Positions 18,201 through 27,193 are shown, numbered from the stretch's first letter. The stretch is DNA of 64,000 nt from Microvirga solisilvae (GCF_022808595.1 NZ_JAKUCN010000009.1:42187-106186), one strand, 5' to 3'. Notes: generated by a model not told the origin, from the letters alone. A program made the numbers and translations.

Positions 18201-20562
18201 CCTTCCCGTCACCACCAGAAAGAACGTCATCACCATTCTCTCCTTCGAGGCGGTCAATATCACCGCCTCCCAGAAGTGTATCGTTGCCCTCACCGCCGGT
18301 CAGACTGTCTCGGCCGTTTCCGCCGTCGAGCCTGTCATGGCCTTCTCCACCAGAGAGGACATCGTCATGGTCGCCACCAGAGAGCCAGTCGTCGCCGTCG
18401 CCGCCAAAGAGCTTGTCGATGCCCGCTGCGCCTAGGAGCGTGTCATCGCCGGTTCCACCCGTCAGGTCGTCATCGCCCTCACCGCCGTCAAGGCGGTCAT
18501 CGCCATCGTCACCTAACAGGCGGTCATCACCTTCGTTACCGTTGAGACGATCATTACCTGCGCCGCCATAGAGCTTGTCGGAACCGCTGCCGCCGATCAG
18601 GCTATCATTGCCCTCATCGCCAAAAAGGATATCCTCGCCATTACCCGCAGAGAGCGTATCGTTGCCTCGCCCGCCACGGAGTTGGTCGTCACCGTTGTCA
18701 CCTGAGAGACTATCGTTTCCGGCGTCACCATAGAGCTTGTCGTTGTCGTCACCTCCGCGCAGTGTATCATTCCCAGCACCGCCGTAGAAAGCATCATGAC
18801 CAGACTTCCCTTCAAGGAAGGTTTTCTCCGCTCCTCCCTTGTAGGTGTTGTTCTTATGATTCCCGCTGAAATGTAGACTTTTAAGCTTCTGCACTGCGTC
18901 GAACAGCATGTGGATATACTGCCCTTGCGACCATACCTCGTAGCCAATGATCTTTCCCTTAGCTGTCTGATGATAAATCGTCGATAGACCTCCTTTCGAC
19001 GTGTAGGAGGCCGTCAGACGCGTTCCATCCTTTTGCTTCAGAACAGATTTTTCATAGCCTTTCTTGCCTAGTTCGAGAGCCGTTTTGCGACCACCTGTAC
19101 CAACGTACCAATTATAAACAGTGCCATCGCCGAGATCGACGTCAACACCGTTCTTAGTCACTGTTGTAGATGCGTTCTTGCTACCGATGGCGAAAACAAC
19201 ATCTGCAACCGTGACAGACTTTCCATATTTTGTAATAGTTTTGTTGGTACCGTTGATCCTACTGCCATCGGCAAGCCACTTTTTCTTGTGATTGTGTGTA
19301 AGTGGGATATAGGTGATCCCAAGCTGCTCAAGCGTCTTCAGCTCGCCTTTGTCTGAGACTGCATCTCCGTCGGCATCGACCCAGATCCGGAAGCTCTTGA
19401 AGTACTTATCAGCAGCAGACAGCTTACCATCGCGATTAGTATCGAAGAATGCGCGAACAGCATCCATATCGCTCCTCGTTCCTCGCGCCCAGCGCGAGAA
19501 AACGAATTCATCCGCCTGATTGATGACTCCGTCGGGATTAATGCGGCCATTCTTGTCGAGGTCGATGACGAGCATACCATCACCTCCTCCGACCCAAGCC
19601 GTTCTGCCTACTTTGCCGTCGCCGTTATAATCGAAATACGTGTTCGATTGTTTGAGTTGGATAATATCGATGCCATCACCATCCAAATCAAGAAAGATCG
19701 GAGATACGTAAGCAGTCTCAGGATCAGGAGCGTTATAATCACCGCTATATGGATCACCCCCAAAGCCGCCTTGGGTATAACCACCGTTTTCATTATCCCT
19801 TCCAGCATATGGGTCACCGCCCCATCCATCAGAATTATACTCGGGATTCCCATGGTGCGAAGGACTATCATCGCCTAAGTTATCGTTGTAATTCCCCCCA
19901 TAGCTGTCCGTCCCGCTCCCGCCTTTGATGCCGCCATCTGGCCTATTGTCATTTGAGCGATCATCTTTATTGGGCGATTTTGAGCCACCGCCTGGTCCAG
20001 GACTATCGCCGGAGCTGCCCCCTCCGCCATGTGACGCCCCTGTGTCAGAGCGAGTATTTGGCCCAGGACTATTCTTGGATGAGTCAGGTTTATTAGTATC
20101 AGCAGGCTGCGCGGGAAGTCCTTTAAGATAATCCTTTGTGAAATTTTCGACCGCCTCGGATACAAACCAAGATCCTATACCTCCAACTATAACAGAGCCT
20201 GCCGCAATTACGCCCATAGTTGTTGCAGTTATAACTCCGGCGCCTACCAATAGAGGGCCGCCTACAGCGACTGCAGCACCGATACCTGCGACAAGAGCCA
20301 TTCCAGCCAGTACACCAGCAGCAGCAGACCCAGCTCCAACTACTCCATCCTCTTTGTATCCGAGGCCGACTTGAGCGAGAGAACCTATAGGTCCCAGTGC
20401 TTTTCCAACGCCTCTAAGCCCCCTTGCGACTGAAGCATCAACCGAATTGCCAAAACGCTCCAATACCTCTGCGGCAAAGTTGTGCAGCGTGTCAGTCAGA
20501 GTCTGAGTTTTATCAAGAGTGTTTTTTACTGCCCCAGTACTGGGGGTGCGTTCCTGACTCAT
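15265..20562 (-). CDS. Giant RTX protein with EF-hand-like, RTX and WD/YD-type repeats
   Basis: A 1765-residue, probably type I-secreted protein. Residues about 70-135 are an alanine/glycine-rich hydrophobic region (VAGIGAAVAVGGPLLVGAG) that could insert in membranes. Next comes a long Gly/Asp/Asn/Ser linker, then LDLDGDGIDII and several Dx[DN]xDG loops (about 290-410) resembling EF-hands. A dense block of GGxGxDxLxGG calcium-binding nonapeptides follows at about residues 585-1040. After that come about a dozen units of roughly 36 residues ending in WDxxxxxxWxxxxxxYD (about 1120-1620), and a short C terminus. No classical signal peptide is present, as expected for C-terminal type I signals. 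No exporter genes are in the window. Adhesin or toxin activity is inferred. Confidence 0.88.
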   Translation of the reverse strand: MSQERTPSTGAVKNTLDKTQTLTDTLHNFAAEVLERFGNSVDASVARGLRGVGKALGPIGSLAQVGLGYKEDGVVGAGSAAAGVLAGMALVAGIGAAVAVGGPLLVGAGVITATTMGVIAAGSVIVGGIGSWFVSEAVENFTKDYLKGLPAQPADTNKPDSSKNSPGPNTRSDTGASHGGGGSSGDSPGPGGGSKSPNKDDRSNDNRPDGGIKGGSGTDSYGGNYNDNLGDDSPSHHGNPEYNSDGWGGDPYAGRDNENGGYTQGGFGGDPYSGDYNAPDPETAYVSPIFLDLDGDGIDIIQLKQSNTYFDYNGDGKVGRTAWVGGGDGMLVIDLDKNGRINPDGVINQADEFVFSRWARGTRSDMDAVRAFFDTNRDGKLSAADKYFKSFRIWVDADGDAVSDKGELKTLEQLGITYIPLTHNHKKKWLADGSRINGTNKTITKYGKSVTVADVVFAIGSKNASTTVTKNGVDVDLGDGTVYNWYVGTGGRKTALELGKKGYEKSVLKQKDGTRLTASYTSKGGLSTIYHQTAKGKIIGYEVWSQGQYIHMLFDAVQKLKSLHFSGNHKNNTYKGGAEKTFLEGKSGHDAFYGGAGNDTLRGGDDNDKLYGDAGNDSLSGDNGDDQLRGGRGNDTLSAGNGEDILFGDEGNDSLIGGSGSDKLYGGAGNDRLNGNEGDDRLLGDDGDDRLDGGEGDDDLTGGTGDDTLLGAAGIDKLFGGDGDDWLSGGDHDDVLSGGEGHDRLDGGNGRDSLTGGEGNDTLLGGGDIDRLEGENGDDVLSGGDGKDTLIGGSGADSISGELGSDSLDGGADSDTLSGGAGDDVLIGGSGDDEMTGDEGNDQLDGGEGHDLLNGDDGNDTLVGDGGDDRLVGGSGNDQLHGGIGDDTLSGSDGNDTMQGGEGHDLLSGGDGKDYLAGAEGDDTLRGGLGADQLIGGSGSDVLEGEDGSDRIWGGLGSDQLSGGGGSDILEGEEGDDRLEGGDGDDKLTGGDGNDTLDGGSGHDQLFGGSGNDILIGGPGVDYLDGGDGIDTIVLSGRRLDYEIRYNAAIGRYSIVDLRTGSPDGTDLASIERFRFSDGEMHSSELDYLIGTDAEMAWNVENSDTSRTRISWKVSTADPSKWDAYVTHHDLTGAKLSETVFRHDGSREVYAWDTDNSQTWLSYIHTYDAKARLVRQLFDYDDNTRKVLEWDRDGSGPWWQRETLFDASKRESHQIEFDEAGNKLIERQWDYGSAVEWQRYTVRYDILGRSLWEEYLYDNGTRRVLEKDYLNRYVWTEREQLFDGARMTFERTVYDDASDATYGGHIITKRWDFGAEAWKEHELRQDRFERPTWERYIYDSNAKTIFEWDYSGTTWSARETRYSASGGITWQKDSYNKLAYTLREWDDAGEEWSQREFRFNEDGKQTWQEYKYDSGLARQVWAWNYDSAVWSSYWQEYDFAGNLANQKYVYDDGSYTRTAWTWRYEGSKAVNDMIETWKYDNKGRLYYESFKNVDQLDIWETDYSGAGWSKKHNSYVKDKRIKETITYDNKTKKVSEWDPFDESAWTSRVTNYDASGRSDSRTANWDDGTTRKWDWDYTTGNDWSLIERHYRAGEKILEDVTYDAGHRSRAKYDVFNEHVWKEYYYQWYADGTLASEAYLHDDGYTVLVYWDGRLMVPAVKPPVDELEDKLEIDVSADPLSSLEDELAFAFDDISDEYGGPSPTSPSADIAVTMAGQIIDGATRLRVEIDEASSPKTFTYQNDNSSSVLKSVMLSSASADDFRFVA

Positions 20563-20590
20563 AAGTTTGCCCTCTATTCAACAATGTTGC

Positions 20591-21217
20591 TTATTGCTGC
20601 TTGTTGTAATTGGCACCACGCCATAGAAGTGCAGTTGCAGTAGATAACCACCACAAGCCAAAAGCTGCCGAATAAAAAAGCACCTGAGATAAAAACCAAT
20701 ATGAAAAAATATTAATGTATCCTGCATCTAAAGACACGGCGATAGATCTTTTATTTTCAAAATCTACTATTCCAGGTCCATATATTGCGAACAAGCTTAT
20801 TACTATAAACGCCGCCGCTCCGCAGTACATAGCAATAACCCCTTTTATAAGATCTATTCTTTGTGCAATTATAGGCCCGCCTTGAAAAACTCCAGACAGA
20901 GGCGCAGAAACTATCCCCGCGACCATCGATACAGCAAATATAACGTAGTAAGCTGATGCTATATCTGCATGAAGGCTTGCTAAGCACTGTGTTGAGAGGG
21001 TTGCAAATTCTTGAACTTCTTTCCAAGCTGCAGGAAAAAACTGCGAAAGAATTTGTAACGAACGTTCCGCGCTCCAGGGCAATTCAAGATGGCATATTGA
21101 ATTATTATGAGCCGCAATAGCCTTAAGCATAACCCAGCTTGAAGCCGGGTACCCGATTACTAATGGAACGGCGAGGGGCAAAGCCGCTCTACTTTTGTTG
21201 AGCATTTTTTGTGCCAT
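20591..21217 (-). CDS. Four-span membrane protein between two RTX genes, unknown function
   Basis: A 208-residue protein with four hydrophobic stretches (LAVPLVIGYPASSWVML; YVIFAVSMVAGIVSAPLSGVF; GVIAMYCGAAAFIVISLFAIYG; NIFSYWFLSQVLFYSAAFGLWWL). It is strongly AT-rich compared with both neighbours, a sign of separate origin. It lies on the same strand, 28 bp upstream of the giant RTX gene and 15 bp downstream of the second RTX gene, so the three form one transcription unit. I do not recognise a family. A membrane protein locked between two secreted proteins could protect the producer or help export, but that is inference from position only. Confidence 0.65.
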   Translation of the reverse strand: MAQKMLNKSRAALPLAVPLVIGYPASSWVMLKAIAAHNNSICHLELPWSAERSLQILSQFFPAAWKEVQEFATLSTQCLASLHADIASAYYVIFAVSMVAGIVSAPLSGVFQGGPIIAQRIDLIKGVIAMYCGAAAFIVISLFAIYGPGIVDFENKRSIAVSLDAGYINIFSYWFLSQVLFYSAAFGLWWLSTATALLWRGANYNKQQ

Positions 21218-21232
21218 GAGCAGACCTCTAGT

Positions 21233-23029
21233 CTATACGATGTATAATTCTTTGTAAGACATAGCCTTGAGGCTCTTTTGCAGCACTGCGATCTTAACAG
21301 CAGCCACCCTGCCTGACCCATCTGCGTCGTAGTAGAGTGAGCCATCCTTGGGATTGTAGATTACGCGATCATCTGCATCGTGCGCCGCTTTTCCGATCCA
21401 GAACATCTTCTTCTGAAGCAAGGCAGGCTTTTTGAATGTCCCGCTCTTTCCGAGCTTCGTGAAAATGGCATTTTCCAGATAGATCGAGTCGCTTTTGACG
21501 GAGTAATCCGTGATCCGATCCACATTTGTCTTCTTATTGGGCTTGGTGTCGAAGACGAAGATGTCCTTATCGGCCCCGCCTGTTAGAACGTCATTGCCGC
21601 CTTTGCCATAAAGGACGTCATTGCCCCAGCCACCGGAGAGCTTATTGCCACGTGAATTACCAATCAGCTTATCGTTGCCACGCCCTCCAAAGACAGAAGT
21701 AGATCCAGTGCCGACAACAATCACATCGTCACTATCTGTCGGAGCTGTCACTGTATCTCCGGGAACATCTTGAACGGTGATCGTGAAGGACTGATCGAAT
21801 GAGAGGCCATCCTCATCCGTCACGCGAACAAGCACGCTATGCGTCTGGTCGCGCTCGAAATCTAGCTTCGTGCCGTCTGCAATAACCAGCTTGTTGCCGA
21901 CAAGGGCGAAGCGCCCATCCGCATTATCGATTAGTGTGAATGAAAGCACATCGCCTGGGTTGGGATCAGCCGCCTCCAAGAATCCCACCACAGTACCGGA
22001 TGATGATGCTTCTTTGACGGCGGTTTCACTGAGGCTGAGTGCATTAGGCGCTTCATTGACGATCTGGTTGATTCTTGCCACCGACCGCACTGAACGCCCA
22101 CCATCATCGGACATCTCGAAGACGATCTCACGGGTGGTGCTTGAGCTTGGCGCAACGGCAGAAGCCGAGTACGTAATGGCGCGGATGATCTCCCTCACGA
22201 CAGAAGGCGTCGCATTGGCATTGAATGCAATGTCGATCTTGGGACCACCGGCACCCCAGATCGTGCCGACCTCAACCCCATGAACGGAGACGACGCTGCC
22301 GACCTCCACGCCATCGGATAGCGATATTACTCCTGCGGTATCGATCCCCAGCCAATCATCGTCCTGGAAACCGTTTGCGACCATGATGTTGAGAACGCCA
22401 AGCCTGCCGTCATCCACGATCTCAGCATTGCTACCAACATCGACAAAGACGGTTTGTCCCGCAGCAATCGATACGCGATCTCCGTCTAAACCCGCAACGG
22501 TCGGAGCCTCGTTCCTATGAACGCCATTCGCATCGGTGATGGTGTCGATGCCGCGCTGATGGAGCATTTTGATCTGCGCTGCCGTGAATGTATCTCCAAC
22601 CAAGACCAATTGATCGTTCCGCGCAGCATAACCGCTCGCCAAGAGCGCCAGGCTCTTGTTGCCGAGAGTGAGCACGGCGTCATCGGTGCAAACCTCGATC
22701 CGGTCGATATTCGTGATCGTCAGGCCCCGAAGATCGAGGATCCCGCCTTTGAGTTGAAGCACATCCCATGTGAGAGCTGGATCAGCCCCGCCATCGATGA
22801 TCGCGAGCCCGGCCAAACGTTCGGCCGCGATCAGGATCGTATCGTTCTGGTCAGACCCAAGCACCTTCTCAATGCCGTTCCAAACAAGGGGCAAATCGAG
22901 ATCGAAGAGGCCGCCGCCCAGCAACTGCAGCGTGTCATTTCCCGCCCCGCCGTCAAATATCCCACCCTCTAAGCTGGTGGAATCGACAGCGAAAATATCG
23001 TCACCATCTGTACCGGTCGGCATAGACAT
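21233..23029 (-). CDS. Cadherin-like/RTX calcium-binding secreted protein
   Basis: A 598-residue secreted protein. It begins with an RTX motif (FDGGAGNDTLQLLGG). The middle contains cadherin-like beta-sandwiches: NEAPTVAGLDGD, NEAPNALSLSE and LSFTLIDNADGRFALVGNKLVIADGT, with DEDGLSFDQSFTI. Near residues 455-500 are FGGRGNDKLIGN, LSGGWGNDVLYGKGGNDVLTGG and KDIFVFD, followed by the serralysin-type C-terminal beta-roll (DRITDYSVKSDSIYLEN; LYYDADGSG), which carries the type I export signal in related proteins. It is the first gene of the RTX unit. Likely a surface or matrix protein; no catalytic domain is visible. Confidence 0.88.
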   Translation of the reverse strand: MSMPTGTDGDDIFAVDSTSLEGGIFDGGAGNDTLQLLGGGLFDLDLPLVWNGIEKVLGSDQNDTILIAAERLAGLAIIDGGADPALTWDVLQLKGGILDLRGLTITNIDRIEVCTDDAVLTLGNKSLALLASGYAARNDQLVLVGDTFTAAQIKMLHQRGIDTITDANGVHRNEAPTVAGLDGDRVSIAAGQTVFVDVGSNAEIVDDGRLGVLNIMVANGFQDDDWLGIDTAGVISLSDGVEVGSVVSVHGVEVGTIWGAGGPKIDIAFNANATPSVVREIIRAITYSASAVAPSSSTTREIVFEMSDDGGRSVRSVARINQIVNEAPNALSLSETAVKEASSSGTVVGFLEAADPNPGDVLSFTLIDNADGRFALVGNKLVIADGTKLDFERDQTHSVLVRVTDEDGLSFDQSFTITVQDVPGDTVTAPTDSDDVIVVGTGSTSVFGGRGNDKLIGNSRGNKLSGGWGNDVLYGKGGNDVLTGGADKDIFVFDTKPNKKTNVDRITDYSVKSDSIYLENAIFTKLGKSGTFKKPALLQKKMFWIGKAAHDADDRVIYNPKDGSLYYDADGSGRVAAVKIAVLQKSLKAMSYKELYIV

Positions 23030-23302
23030 AACAAGAGCCCGCCCCTGCTTAGCGAAGCCTCCCGGCTTAACGCAACGTCATGTTTTATAAGGATTTCCTG
23101 GCTGATGCAGGAAAGAGAGCGGACCATAATCTTACCGCTTGGCGTTGTAAAGTTACGTCTTTTGTATCATGTGAGGTGTAGCAGCTGATGGGCCCAATAG
23201 GGACATTGCACATAGCAACCCGCACAACCACCAGGAGAAGATCGACTTATGAGAGGTTCAAGCTCGGTCCTGGCTTGAGGAAAAGGCTGAAGCCCTTGAA
23301 AT

Positions 23303-23644
23303 TCAATACTCTTCAGCCAGTATAAGGGTCAGGACCCGGCAGGTGACATTAGGATCTGCTGGATCCGGTGAAGCATATTGAAGGTCGAGGTCGAAGTAGT
23401 CGATCTTGAACATGACCACGTGCCCCTCGACTTGCACAGTTCCGAAATCGTGTTCGCCATAAGGGTCGTTCTCGGGACCGAAGGCATCGAAAGCTCTCAC
23501 CGCCTGATTGATGCGCATCACCATCTCCTGGCCTAAAGCAGCAATGCCTCGGGTCATGACAACCCGCCCGCCGATGTGATGCTTACGAAGCTGATCGTTG
23601 AGGCCGCGCACACGCGCGGTCTGCTGGCTGACCGAGGCCACCAT
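23303..23644 (-). CDS. DUF3768 family protein
   Basis: A 113-residue protein with the DUF3768 pattern: VRGLNDQLRKHHIGGRVVMTRGI, AVRAFDAFGPENDPYGEHDFG, VMFKIDYFDLDLQYASPDPADP and CRVLTLILAEEY at the C terminus. Members occur mostly on plasmids and islands of alphaproteobacteria; their function is unknown. The start at 23644 has GGAG six bases upstream; the frame extends to 23701. It is followed on the same strand by no other gene before the RTX unit. Its presence supports a plasmid-derived origin for this part of the island. Confidence 0.88.
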   Translation of the reverse strand: MVASVSQQTARVRGLNDQLRKHHIGGRVVMTRGIAALGQEMVMRINQAVRAFDAFGPENDPYGEHDFGTVQVEGHVVMFKIDYFDLDLQYASPDPADPNVTCRVLTLILAEEY

Positions 23645-23767
23645 GAAAGTCTCCGGTTGTGGACTGTTGGGCTGATTACGCGGGCCGCATTTCAGGCCCA
23701 TAGGGGCGCATCGGCGCTGTTTTGGCTAAGCTGGTAGCCGGGGCGGCGCAAAAGCCGCCCGCGGGCT

Positions 23768-24400
23768 TTATTTTGAGGCTTTGGCGGCCTCGGCAGGCGG
23801 CAGCAGGCCCAAGTGCCCGCGCTTGCGCACGAACGGGGCTTCATCAGGCCAGTCGCGCCATTTCAGCGTGAACAGGCTGTTGGGCTTGGCAGCGGTCACG
23901 ACCGCCTCGAACCAACCTTCCATGTGCCCTTCAGTGGCGAGCACCACGCTTCCGACCGTGATGGTGGCCCATGAGGTTGCTCCTTGCACCTGCTGCGTCT
24001 CGTCACCCGAGGGCGCATCAACGGACGATACCGGTTCATCATCGAGCGCCGCCTGAATGATGGCAGGATCCGGCGGCGGCGGTGTTTCGCCACCCATGGC
24101 CTCAAGCTGGCCATAGAGCGTCTTATTCACGAATGGCACGAATGCCTTTCCGCTCTCGAACACCCGGCCTTTGGGCAGCTTGCCAGCAAGCCCCCGCTGT
24201 TCATCCGTTGTCAGCCGCAGGATCTTCATCTCCATGAGGCCAGCCGCCTTCTCGGCCAGCGGCGCGTCAGCTTCATCGAACCACGAGGCATGAGGCTTCT
24301 GGTTCTGGTCGAGCCCGAACACGATCAGGGTTGCGGTGACCGGGTTAGCATCGGCCTGCGGAACGTCAGCTTGCTTGGCATCGGCGTCATTCGTGCTCAT
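23768..24400 (-). CDS. Hypothetical acidic protein (plasmid-type)
   Basis: A 210-residue soluble protein starting MSTNDADAKQADVPQ, with GGAGGG five bases before the ATG. The first half (TATLIVFGLDQNQKPHASWF, KAAGLMEMKILRLT) looks like one compact domain. A proline/acid-rich linker (GGETPPPPDPAIIQAALDDEP) follows, then a second part with a beta-type pattern (VGSVVLATEGHMEGWFEAVV, LFTLKWRDWPDEAPFVRKRGHLGLLPP). I know no function. It stands 123 bp upstream of the DUF3768 gene on the same strand, so the two are likely co-transcribed. Confidence 0.7.
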   Translation of the reverse strand: MSTNDADAKQADVPQADANPVTATLIVFGLDQNQKPHASWFDEADAPLAEKAAGLMEMKILRLTTDEQRGLAGKLPKGRVFESGKAFVPFVNKTLYGQLEAMGGETPPPPDPAIIQAALDDEPVSSVDAPSGDETQQVQGATSWATITVGSVVLATEGHMEGWFEAVVTAAKPNSLFTLKWRDWPDEAPFVRKRGHLGLLPPAEAAKASK

Positions 24401-24781
24401 CACAGCCCTCCAGAAACGACGAAGGGGGCCCAAGGCCCCCTGCTCGACACGTCAGATGTTTTGGTTGGCTTTCGCCGCGTGAGCCGCGCCGCCTCGGGGC
24501 ACGGGCATGGGTGACGCATGGTCATGTTCAAACCCTATCAAGTGCTATCATCGGCTCGGGGCTCAAAATGGCGCATTTCGGCCATTTTACCCCAAGCACA
24601 TATGAGTGTATAGGATTATACTCTTATTGTCAAGCTTGGCTATTCGGACGTCCTTTGCGCGGGTCAGAAGGATCGAGCCACTATCGGTTGAAAGAGGCAC
24701 AAACCTGCAACCTTGGCAGTAGCAATGTTGGATCCGGGACGCTAAACGTGCCCAACTTCTTCTCGACAGTGGCTAAGCCTC
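24401..24781. other. Intergenic region between divergent plasmid-type and DUF262 genes
   Basis: About 380 bases. It includes an AT-rich part around 24599-24650 (ATATGAGTGTATAGGATTAT) that probably holds the promoters of the two diverging genes. A short open frame (24511-24909) overlaps the DUF262 gene start and has no protein-like features. No RNA gene or strong repeat was seen. Confidence 0.45.
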
Positions 24782-27166
24782 ATGAAACCCGACAAGCTCA
24801 CAGTCCACGATCTCTTCCAAAGAGAACGCCGCTATGTTGTGCCGCTTTATCAGCGAGCATATGTCTGGAACCAGCAGGATCAATGGGAGCCGCTCTGGGA
24901 CGACATTGAAAGACAAGCTGAAGCTTGCTTCTGTTCGGAAGGGCTCACGCCCAAACACTCCCATTTCCTTGGCGCAATCGTCCTAAACGTATCGCGCATC
25001 GTCGGGGCGGGGGTTGCACGATCAGAGGTGATCGACGGTCAGCAGAGACTGACAACGCTTCAGATCCTCATCGCTGCCATTCGTGACTTCGCAATCCATA
25101 CGAATTCGGCACATGCCGCGCGACTGCGGCGACTGACGACCAACGAGGATGAGAGGCCTGGATCGGACGGCTCTTACAAGGTGTGGCCAACCAATGCCGA
25201 CCGCGAGATGTTTCGACTTGTGCTGTCGGCAGGATCTCCCGCCGATTTGCAAAAGCAAATCGGGAAAGACGAGCAAGATGTCCCCCGTATGGCCTCGGCC
25301 TACATCTATTTCTACAAGTGCGTCGCTAATTTTGTCAGCTTGAGCGAATCCGCAGAGGATAGAGAAAGCCGTATCTTCGCATTGATCCAGGCGTTACGAA
25401 CCGCGCTTCAACTGGTCGTGATTGAGCTTGAAGATGGCGATGATCCGCAGATCATCTTCGAGACACTCAATGCTCGGGGCCAGCCACTTCTGCCTTCCGA
25501 TCTGATCCGCAACTACATCTTCATGAAAGCAGCAAGCGATCCTACCTGCAATGCTGATGACCTTTACAACCAGTTCTGGCGCCCCTTCGACGATGACCGG
25601 TTGGAGACGCCGATCAACGGTGAGGACCGCTTCTGGCACGTCGAGGAACGGCAGGGACGCCTCACTAGGCCCCGCATCGATCTTTTCCTTTTCCATTATC
25701 TCGTCATTCAGACCGAGCGGGATCTGAACATTGGTCAATTGTTCCGGGAGTTCCGGGACTGGCGCGAGGTCAACCCAAACGGAGTGGAGATTCTATTGGC
25801 CGATCTGAAGAGGTATAGCAGCCTCTTCACGCAATTGGTGCAACCGAGTGGAACTGACCGCGCGAGCAATCTGGCACGGCGCCTCAGATCTCTAGATACC
25901 AGCACGGTCTATCCGGTACTTCTTTATGTGCTGTCCCTACCTGAGGAGCGACTTTCCGCCTCTTCCAAGGATCAGATCCTTGAGGATCTAGAGTCCTGGT
26001 TAGTCCGGCGCTTCGTATGCCAACTTACAAACAAGAACTACAATCGGTTCTTTGTGTCTGTTCTAACTAAGCTCAAGCGTGCAGCGACTGATGAGGATCT
26101 AGCCGACATCGTGAGAACGGAACTGAGTCGATCCTCGGATGTGACCACAGCATGGCCGACAGACGAGCAGTTTCTGACTGCATGGCTCACGAAGCCAATA
26201 TACGCCAAAAGTCGTCCTGACCGGAGCGCCATGGTGCTTCGGGCTATTGAAGCTCATATCCGGACATCCCGCAGTGAGAGCATAACGCTGCCAGCCAAAC
26301 TGACCGTTGAGCATCTATTGCCTCAGAAAGGCAGTGTCTCGGATTATCCCTATGAAGAGCCAATGCCACTTCTAGAAGGCGAAGCGTATGACCGGTGCCG
26401 TGAAAGGGTCATGCACACCATCGGCAATCTGACCTTGCTTACCCAAGAACTCAATGGTTCCGTGAGCAATGGCCCCTTCCCTGCCAAGGTTGCAAAAATC
26501 GTTGCTGATAGTGATCTTCGGCTGAATGCTTGGCTGCGCTCCACCCCTCCTTCAGGCTGGTCGGAAAAATCCATTACAGAGCGGGGCGAGACCTTATTCA
26601 AAGCCGCGTTAGAAATCTGGCCACGTCCTGCACTTGAGCCGGAAAACGTCAATGATACTGATTCTAAGCCCACCGAAGGCAGAACCTCGCAGTTCACCGA
26701 TCCAGAACTGCTCCAGGCCAAGCGCGATCAGATTGTGTCGGCGCTCGCCTTACGCGAAGACACGTCGTTTCAGGCGCTGAGTTTAGCGAAGTACGCCAAT
26801 GCCGATGGAGCGTTCCGGGCCATCGTCGCCGTCTCGAAGCCCTATCTTGGTAGAGACGACTTCCGCTACTGGTACGCCTATCATCCAGAATCTGACGAGT
26901 TCCTGGCGGGCGTTCAGAAAGGCTTCTTGCTGATCGGCTGCATGGATAGAGATCACGGATATGCAATTCCTCGTTCAGTAATAGCCGAGCATTTGACTTC
27001 TCTAAATACTACGACTCGCAATACGACTAAAAAGATGCATTACCATATTCATCTTACGGAGCGGTCAGGGAAGCTCATGATGACGCTACCAAAGGCGAAC
27101 GGCTTGCTCGATATTAGTCCTTACAAGATCAGCCTTGCTGAACTGGCGGATCTCGCACCCGCGTAG
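24782..27166 (+). CDS. DUF262/DUF1524 protein, GmrSD-like modification-dependent endonuclease
   Basis: A 794-residue single-chain relative of GmrSD, a type IV enzyme that cuts modified phage DNA. The N-terminal DUF262 domain shows YVVPLYQRAYVW and DGQQRLTTLQI (about residues 84-94), the ParB/Srx-like nucleotide-binding motif, and ETLNARGQPLLPSDLIRNYIF. The DUF1524 HNH-like nuclease domain has TVEHLLPQ near residue 509 and TIGNLTLLT soon after. About 160 further residues (from 640) contain DFRYWYAYHPESDEFL and look like a separate domain absent from minimal GmrSD. No clear ribosome site precedes the ATG. Neighbouring genes on the other strand are also defence-like. Confidence 0.88.
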   Translation: MKPDKLTVHDLFQRERRYVVPLYQRAYVWNQQDQWEPLWDDIERQAEACFCSEGLTPKHSHFLGAIVLNVSRIVGAGVARSEVIDGQQRLTTLQILIAAIRDFAIHTNSAHAARLRRLTTNEDERPGSDGSYKVWPTNADREMFRLVLSAGSPADLQKQIGKDEQDVPRMASAYIYFYKCVANFVSLSESAEDRESRIFALIQALRTALQLVVIELEDGDDPQIIFETLNARGQPLLPSDLIRNYIFMKAASDPTCNADDLYNQFWRPFDDDRLETPINGEDRFWHVEERQGRLTRPRIDLFLFHYLVIQTERDLNIGQLFREFRDWREVNPNGVEILLADLKRYSSLFTQLVQPSGTDRASNLARRLRSLDTSTVYPVLLYVLSLPEERLSASSKDQILEDLESWLVRRFVCQLTNKNYNRFFVSVLTKLKRAATDEDLADIVRTELSRSSDVTTAWPTDEQFLTAWLTKPIYAKSRPDRSAMVLRAIEAHIRTSRSESITLPAKLTVEHLLPQKGSVSDYPYEEPMPLLEGEAYDRCRERVMHTIGNLTLLTQELNGSVSNGPFPAKVAKIVADSDLRLNAWLRSTPPSGWSEKSITERGETLFKAALEIWPRPALEPENVNDTDSKPTEGRTSQFTDPELLQAKRDQIVSALALREDTSFQALSLAKYANADGAFRAIVAVSKPYLGRDDFRYWYAYHPESDEFLAGVQKGFLLIGCMDRDHGYAIPRSVIAEHLTSLNTTTRNTTKKMHYHIHLTERSGKLMMTLPKANGLLDISPYKISLAELADLAPA

Positions 27167-27193
27167 AGCGTTTAAGCTGGCTTCGCCACTAAG

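Noticed and set aside
17851..18571. Long plus-strand open frames inside the RTX gene
   Set aside because: Shadow frames caused by the repeat codons; no ribosome sites and low-complexity products rich in Ser/Pro or Val/Thr.
17442..18800. Dense, regularly spaced DNA repeats that could look like a CRISPR array
   Set aside because: They are the codons for RTX nonapeptides on the minus strand; unit length is short, units are degenerate and an open frame runs through.
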